The translations under genes were made by a program, and so were the position numbers. This document shows positions 6,133 through 9,827 of a stretch of 9,827 bases of DNA, piece after piece. The notes below the pieces were generated by a model that made no database searches, was not told where the DNA came from, and saw nothing but the letters and a program-made list of their open reading frames with translations. Position 1 is the stretch's first letter, and each line of letters begins with the position of its first letter. Source of the DNA: TMED26 sp002694075 (lineage in GTDB: Bacteria; Pseudomonadota; Alphaproteobacteria; Thalassobaculales; Thalassobaculaceae); contig JAYYDT010000131.1 in the NCBI GenBank assembly GCA_036160575.1, forward strand, positions 1-9,827. The letters run 5' to 3'.

Positions 6133-7469
6133 GCCGCGACCTCCCCCATGCCGGCACCGCCGCTGCCACCGACGCGGGTGATATCGGCGCCAACCGCGGT
6201 CAATTTCTCGACCAGGCATTCATAGCCACGATCCAAATGGTAAACCCGATTGACGGTCGTCTCGCCGCTCGCGACCAGGCCGGCCAGAACCAGCGAAACC
6301 GAGGCTCGCAGATCGGTCGCCATGACCGGCGCGCCGGTCAACCCGGGCACCCCCCGGACCAAGGCCGACGCATGGTGGACATTGATGTTGGCGCCCATAC
6401 GGGCCAGTTCCGGCACATGCATGAAACGATTTTCAAAGATCGTCTCGGTGACCATGGCGGCCCCTTGAGCGACCGCCATCAAGACCATGAATTGCGCTTG
6501 CAGGTCGGTGGGGAAACCGGGATAGGGCTCGGTCATCACATCGACCCCATTGAGGCCGTCCGGCGGGGCGGCGATCAGCAAGGTGTCACCGTGGTCTTCA
6601 ACCGTTACCCCGGCCTGGCGCAAGGCGTCGGTGACCGCCTCGATCAGCTCGCCGCGGGCGCCGACCAATTCGACACGCCCGCCGGTCAGCGCGGCGGCGA
6701 TGGCGAAGGTGCCGGTCTCGATACGGTCGGGGATCACCCGGTGGCGAGCGGGCCGCAAGTCGCTGACGCCCTCGATGACGATGGTGTCGCCGCCGGCGCC
6801 ACTAACCCGCGCGCCCATGGCATTGAGGCAGGTCGCCAAATCGACGATTTCCGGTTCGCGCGCGGCGTTGACCAATTCGCTGCGGCCGTCGGCCAAGGCG
6901 GCGGCCATCATGGCGTTCTCAGTGGCGCCGACGGAGACAATCGGAAACACCACCCGCGCGCCGGTGAGGCGGGTGCGGCCGGCCGGCACCCGCGCCTCGA
7001 TGTAGCCACCGTCCAAGGTGACCTCGGCGCCCAAAGCGGTCAGCGCCTTGACATGCAAATCCACCGGCCGGTTGCCGATGGCGCACCCGCCAGGCAACGA
7101 TACCCGCGCCCGACCAGTGCGCGCCAGCAACGGTCCCAGGACCAGCACCGAGGCACGCATTTTTCGCACCAGGTCGTAGGGAGCCTCGCTAGAGGTCAGC
7201 GCACCGGCGCACAGCCGATAGCTAGCGCCAATCGCCAGCGTGCCGACCGTCGCCGGCGTGGCCGGCGGCACACGCTCGGCCGTCCCGCCCAAATGGGCCA
7301 GCAGCGCGAGCATGGATTCGATGTCGGCCAGGGCCGGCACATTGTCGAGAACCAAAGGATGCGGGCTCAGTAAACTTGCCGCCAACAACGGCAGCGCGGC
7401 GTTTTTAGCGCCACTGATCGGGATCCGCCCGTTAAGCGGCCGACCGCCGCGAATGCGCAATTGGTCCAT
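6129..7469 (-). CDS. murA: UDP-N-acetylglucosamine 1-carboxyvinyltransferase (MurA)
   Basis: A 446-residue MurA, which transfers enolpyruvate from PEP to UDP-GlcNAc in the first committed step of peptidoglycan synthesis, in the cytoplasm. Catalytic residues are visible: K22-N23 in SGAKNAALP, the PEP-reactive C129 in PGGCAIGNRPVDLH (equivalent to E. coli C115, the fosfomycin target), D322 in YPGFPTDLQAQF and R414 in HLDRGYE. Having cysteine rather than aspartate at the loop predicts fosfomycin sensitivity at the target level. The ATG at 7469 is preceded by AGAGGGAAG. An ATG at 7499 would add ten Arg/Lys-rich residues. The protein is slightly longer than usual because of a small insertion around 65-80 and a Gly-rich C-terminal tail. 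It overlaps the DUF2948 start by 4 nt. Confidence 0.97.
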   Translation of the reverse strand: MDQLRIRGGRPLNGRIPISGAKNAALPLLAASLLSPHPLVLDNVPALADIESMLALLAHLGGTAERVPPATPATVGTLAIGASYRLCAGALTSSEAPYDLVRKMRASVLVLGPLLARTGRARVSLPGGCAIGNRPVDLHVKALTALGAEVTLDGGYIEARVPAGRTRLTGARVVFPIVSVGATENAMMAAALADGRSELVNAAREPEIVDLATCLNAMGARVSGAGGDTIVIEGVSDLRPARHRVIPDRIETGTFAIAAALTGGRVELVGARGELIEAVTDALRQAGVTVEDHGDTLLIAAPPDGLNGVDVMTEPYPGFPTDLQAQFMVLMAVAQGAAMVTETIFENRFMHVPELARMGANINVHHASALVRGVPGLTGAPVMATDLRASVSLVLAGLVASGETTVNRVYHLDRGYECLVEKLTAVGADITRVGGSGGAGMGEVAA

Positions 7470-7527
7470 TTCTTCCCTCTTTCGCCGCCGCCGACACACT
7501 CACCGCCGAGATCGTGCTAGCGCGGGT

Positions 7528-7719
7528 TTATGGCGATCCTGTGGCGTCGTCGGTGAGATCGTGCACCGCCGCCGCGCCGGCGTCTTCCTCGGCGGGCGCG
7601 CGGCGGGCGCGGGCTTGGGCCTTGCGGCGGTGAAGATTGGTGCGCAAGGCGGCGGCCCGGCGCGCGGCGCGGGCGGCTTTTGCCTCTCGCTTGCGTTCGG
7701 TCTTGGTGTCATCGGACAT
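7528..7719 (-). CDS. small basic protein upstream of murA
   Basis: A 63-residue protein. Residues 5-45 are very rich in Lys, Arg and Ala, likely a single helix, with the run ALRTNLHRRKAQARAR (24-39), and the tail (43-63) is acidic and Ala-rich. I recall similar short proteins with an A-L-x-x-N-L-x-R-R-K-A-Q-x-R-x-R pattern in other alphaproteobacteria, but not a named family. The ATG at 7719 has GGGAG about 8 nt upstream. A start at 7764 is possible but has less family-like sequence. It lies 58 nt before murA in the same direction and may be the first gene of the cluster. The strong positive charge suggests RNA or nucleic-acid binding, which is inference. Confidence 0.65.
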   Translation of the reverse strand: MSDDTKTERKREAKAARAARRAAALRTNLHRRKAQARARRAPAEEDAGAAAVHDLTDDATGSP

Positions 7720-7815
7720 CGCCTTGTCTCCCGCGCCAATCCCCCTGGCCGAGTTGCTTACCATGACCGCCGGCGCGCCTCAATCATCGGCCACGTGAGC
7801 GCCAGGCGATTGGTC

Positions 7816-7844
7816 TTGCCAAGCCCCCTCGGCCGTGGCATTTT
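7816..7844 (+). promoter_or_regulatory. possible promoter of tRNA-Thr
   Basis: CTTGCCA supplies a TTGNC-type -35 (TTGCCA at 7816-7821), and CATTTT at 7839-7844 follows after 17 nt. The predicted start would leave a leader of roughly 30 nt before the tRNA. The -10 matches the consensus poorly, so this is only the best candidate in the gap. Confidence 0.3.
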
Positions 7845-7879
7845 CCGCCGCGTTTTGTCGCCCCTCTTGGGACGGCCAG

Positions 7880-7953
<74 letters not shown>

Positions 7954-7954
<1 letters not shown>

Positions 7955-7970
7955 TTTTACCCAGTAAAAT
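7954..7970. repeat. inverted repeat at the tRNA-Thr 3' end
   Basis: ATTTTAC (7954-7960) and GTAAAAT (7964-7970) form a perfect 7-bp inverted repeat around the triplet CCA. Its first base is the last A of the tRNA's encoded CCA. It is the first sequence of the A+T-rich region. It may be the tRNA terminator hairpin, although no T-run follows, or core-type integrase binding arms at the crossover site. The sequence alone does not decide. Confidence 0.55.
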
Positions 7971-7974
7971 CAGC

Positions 7975-8002
7975 GGTTTAGAAAAAAACATATTTCTAAA
8001 TC
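7975..8002. repeat. second inverted repeat after tRNA-Thr
   Basis: TTTAGAAA (7977-7984) and TTTCTAAA (7993-8000) form a perfect 8-bp inverted repeat with an 8-nt A-rich loop. One G-T and one G-C pair extend it to 10 bp. A pyrimidine-rich stretch with TTCTTTTCTC follows, so weak termination of the tRNA transcript is possible. It could instead be a protein-binding site of the integrated element. Confidence 0.5.
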
Positions 8003-8038
8003 CATTCTTTTCTCTCCCTAAACGGGAAAAATCCCCTT

Positions 8039-8095
8039 TACAAATCTTTGACAAATCTTGCTTTTGTCAGGCGTTTCGCGTATGATTTGACAAAT
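8039..8095. repeat. cluster of TGACAAA motifs, likely recombinase or repressor sites
   Basis: Two tandem 11-nt units sharing ACAAATCTT occupy 8039-8049 and 8050-8060. TGACAAA occurs at 8049-8055 and 8088-8094, and inverted as TTTGTCA at 8063-8069. A fourth copy lies at 8138-8144, inside the first codons of the integrase gene. The copy at 8085-8095 sits in a perfect 11-bp dyad, ATTTG-A-CAAAT. Short repeated motifs between an attachment site and an integrase gene are typical of arm-type integrase sites or operator sites. Which one applies here is inference. Confidence 0.5.
8058..8086 (+). promoter_or_regulatory. possible integrase promoter
   Basis: TTGCTT (8058-8063) and TATGAT (8081-8086) are separated by 17 nt and match the housekeeping consensus at four and five of six positions. 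The expected start is near 8093, inside the ATTTGACAAAT dyad, so a protein bound there would block transcription. This would allow autoregulation (inference). A competing TTGACA at 8048-8053 has no -10 at a usable distance. Confidence 0.4.
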
Positions 8096-8132
8096 GATTT
8101 GGTAGAGAAAAAAGCAGCGTTTGTAAAACTAA

Positions 8133-9419
8133 ATGACTGACAAACAACAGCGTTGGCAGACCAACCAACGAGACATCAAAGGCGATGGTCGGGTCGTGAT
8201 TTATCAACGCCGCCGCGCAAAAGATGGCAGCATCAATCCCACCTGGTATATGCGCCTTCTGCCAAACGGCACCGATAAGTATTTTGTCAAAAGCACCCGC
8301 AATATAAATGAGTTTGAGGCGGGTAAAGTTGCTCTACAAAAATATGAGGAGTTCCAAGTCAGGGCGTTGTCTGGCGCGTCCATTCACCAAAAGGCATTCA
8401 GCGCCGTCTATGAGGAATGGAAGAAGGACTACCCAACGAGCGTAGGCAGCAAGCGTAAGAAGGAATACATCCACAAGGACATCGCTGTCCTCGGCGCATA
8501 TCCGTATCAGTTTTTTGTGGAGCAGAAGAAAGACCTGCCGATAGAGGATTTGGACGACACAAAGATTTTTGATTTCTACTCGTGGCGACGAGAGAACACC
8601 TTTCGCAATGGCAAGAAGCACATTCCAGCGGACGATACGCTGCGAAAGGAGATGAACCTACTGACCTCCCTGCTGACCTTTGCCGCACGAAAAAAATATA
8701 TCGTAGAGGTGCCGAAACTCTCCGCGCCCAGCGTTGAGGACAACCGCCGCCCTGCTTTCACCGACGCCGAATATGTTGAACTTGGTAAAGCGGCAGCACG
8801 CTGGGAGAAACAGGCAAAGCATCCATCGGTAAGACGCGACCGCTTCTATCTGCGCCACTATTTTCTCATCCTTACCAACAGCGGCATTCGTGTTGGCGAG
8901 GCGAGAGATTTGTGTTGGGGCAACATCTACCCGCAGAGCAGACCAGAGGGGCATTTTGTTGTCGCCAATGTGGTTGGCAAAACCAGCACCTCCACCGGAC
9001 GCGATGTCATTTTAGACCCACGATGTGAGAGATACTTGGAGCGCCTATACGACTGGCGGCGAGATGAACTGGGCAAAGACCCTGACCCCAGCGAACCAAT
9101 CTTCTGCCACAAGGATGGCAAGGCAGTTGGTTCATACAAAAAGTCATTCGCTTCGCTGCTGGAATACGCGTCCCTCACCTACAACACCAGGGGTCAAAAG
9201 CGCGTGCTCTATTCGCTACGGCACACCTATGCCACTCGCACATTGAGAAGGGCACCAGTGTATTTTGTGGCAAAGAATATGGGCACTTCCGTGAAGATGA
9301 TTGAGCGGTTTTATGGACAGGCAAACCTTCAACAGACAGCGGATGCCGTCTTGAATGATGCGCCCGAACTCCGCGAAACCAAGAGCACCAAGCAGAAAAA
9401 ATACCCATTCAGGCGATAA
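8133..9419 (+). CDS. tyrosine recombinase (phage-type integrase)
   Basis: A 428-residue tyrosine recombinase that would integrate and excise the element at tRNA-Thr. Residues about 18-75 resemble an N-terminal arm-binding domain, about 85-190 a core-binding SAM-like domain, and about 205-410 the catalytic domain. Catalytic residues are R253 in NSGIRVGEARDL, probable K283 in VVGKTSTSTGR, R363 in YSLRHTYATRTL and the nucleophile Y394 in MIERFYGQ. The HxxR histidine is Y360 here, and the usual second histidine position in MGTSVKMIERFYG is T385. The MGTS form is familiar in a branch of proteobacterial integrases. The gene is less GC-rich than the core genes and uses codons unlike them, such as AAA, TAT and ATA, indicating transfer. 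No clear SD precedes the ATG at 8133, and no better start is seen. The gene points away from the tRNA. Confidence 0.93.
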   Translation: MTDKQQRWQTNQRDIKGDGRVVIYQRRRAKDGSINPTWYMRLLPNGTDKYFVKSTRNINEFEAGKVALQKYEEFQVRALSGASIHQKAFSAVYEEWKKDYPTSVGSKRKKEYIHKDIAVLGAYPYQFFVEQKKDLPIEDLDDTKIFDFYSWRRENTFRNGKKHIPADDTLRKEMNLLTSLLTFAARKKYIVEVPKLSAPSVEDNRRPAFTDAEYVELGKAAARWEKQAKHPSVRRDRFYLRHYFLILTNSGIRVGEARDLCWGNIYPQSRPEGHFVVANVVGKTSTSTGRDVILDPRCERYLERLYDWRRDELGKDPDPSEPIFCHKDGKAVGSYKKSFASLLEYASLTYNTRGQKRVLYSLRHTYATRTLRRAPVYFVAKNMGTSVKMIERFYGQANLQQTADAVLNDAPELRETKSTKQKKYPFRR

Positions 9420-9434
9420 TCAAAGGAGCACGAC

Positions 9435-9593
9435 ATAGAGACATATGACGAACTTTGTAAGCGAGTGAACGAGGTTTACGCGCTCACCCAGGACATACAA
9501 AAAACCGCCAACGAAACTGGTGTCTCACGGGCGGTGGTTTTAGAGGCAGTTGGTGTCAGCGATGAATGGGCATTCATCTTTGACGATGAATGA
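9435..9593 (+). CDS. small protein with ATA in start position, behind integrase
   Basis: A 52-codon frame starts 15 nt after the integrase stop and ends at TGA 9591-9593. The SD AAAGGAG (9422-9428) lies 6 nt before ATA at 9435-9437, where an ATG would be expected. The only other start codon in this frame is GTG at 9465, which would give 42 residues but has no good SD. The frame is the same as the integrase frame. The product is acidic, with QDIQKTANETGVSRAVVLEAVG (19-40) looking like a possible helix-turn-helix and an acidic end, FIFDDE. I do not recognise a family. Excisionase or small regulator is a guess from the place and size. Either ATA is used as a rare start, or the start was lost by an ATG to ATA change and the gene is decaying. 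Confidence 0.5.
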   Translation: METYDELCKRVNEVYALTQDIQKTANETGVSRAVVLEAVGVSDEWAFIFDDE

Positions 9594-9616
9594 AGCGCTG
9601 GTTTGAGGGGGATGCT

Positions 9617-9827
9617 GTGAAGAATGTGGCAATCGCAGTTGTGAAATATACGGCAATCGCAATAGCGATAGTTGGCGTCCTTCTTTATGTCGTCGTCAAC
9701 CACTCGGTGGCAGAAGAGAAAAATGTCGTTTGTAACGGGAGTTTTCACAGCGAGGGCAAGCCCCTCCCAAAGCAAGACATCTACTTCAAGTACCAAAAAT
9801 ATCGTTGGTGGGTCCGTCTCTGGGGGG
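9617..9827 (+). CDS. small membrane-anchored protein, 3' end cut by window
   Basis: An open frame starts at GTG 9617 and runs to the window edge, 70 codons seen. GAGGGG (9605-9610) lies 6 nt upstream as a good SD, and the gene begins 23 nt after the preceding small gene in the same direction. The protein opens with MKNVAIAVVKY, then a hydrophobic segment about 11-28 (TAIAIAIVGVLLYVVV), a signal anchor or uncleaved signal peptide. A polar domain follows with one cysteine (VVCNGSF, C39) and a basic, Trp-rich run YQKYRWWVRLWG (59-70). The cysteine is too far from the hydrophobic core for a standard lipobox. The polar part would face the periplasm. I do not recognise the family. It is probably cargo of the element. 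Confidence 0.6.
   Translation, partial: MKNVAIAVVKYTAIAIAIVGVLLYVVVNHSVAEEKNVVCNGSFHSEGKPLPKQDIYFKYQKYRWWVRLWG

Noticed and set aside
6111..7373. 420-codon plus-strand frame opposite murA
   Set aside because: Antisense shadow of murA; composition is Gly/Arg/Gln-rich and fits no protein family.
7955..8132. CRISPR-like array in the repeated A+T-rich region
   Set aside because: Repeats are only 7-11 nt, in mixed orientation, with irregular spacing and no spacer structure.
9628..9661. GGCAATCGCA direct repeat with 24-nt period
   Set aside because: Both copies encode Ala-Ile-Ala in the same frame of a hydrophobic segment, so coding for a membrane helix explains it.
9476..9796. 106-codon minus-strand frame opposite the two small genes behind the integrase
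   Set aside because: The plus-strand frames have good ribosome binding sites and sensible protein features. This one has no SD and a patchy Cys/His composition without regular zinc spacing.

Overview
The window looks like a high-GC alphaproteobacterial chromosome, probably Rhodospirillales-like. The order murA, DUF2948, hisG, hisD, UPF0262, low-molecular-weight phosphatase, infA, maf, RNase E/G, yacG is a known alphaproteobacterial neighbourhood, and hisG is the short type found there. Genus and species cannot be told from the sequence.

Positions 1-7719 are core chromosome read on the minus strand. From the upstream end (right) the genes are a 63-residue basic protein, murA (peptidoglycan precursor synthesis), a DUF2948 protein, hisG and hisD (histidine synthesis), a UPF0262 protein, a phosphatase of the low-molecular-weight tyrosine phosphatase/ArsC fold, infA (translation initiation factor 1), maf (nucleotide pyrophosphatase), an RNase E/G-type endoribonuclease and yacG (gyrase inhibitor-type zinc protein). 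Most neighbours overlap by 4-14 nt or are separated by fewer than 90 nt, so this reads as one or two transcription units. A tRNA-Phe follows with its own well-formed promoter. Several starts are GTG and are fixed by Shine-Dalgarno (SD) sequences lying inside the preceding gene.

At 7880-7954 a plus-strand tRNA-Thr(GGT) diverges from the murA cluster. Directly after its CCA end the base composition drops sharply and codon use changes. The remainder, to 9827, is the left end of an integrated element: about 180 nt of A+T-rich DNA with two perfect inverted repeats and several TGACAAA motifs, a tyrosine recombinase gene pointing away from the tRNA, a 52-codon reading frame with an excellent ribosome binding site but an ATA where the start codon should be, and the beginning of a small membrane-anchored protein cut by the window edge. 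The tRNA gene is intact, so its 3' part is the likely attachment site. The far end of the element and the second attachment copy are outside the window.

The core cluster is conventional. The least explained part is the integration junction and the two small genes behind the integrase. No intergenic stretch exceeds 180 nt.
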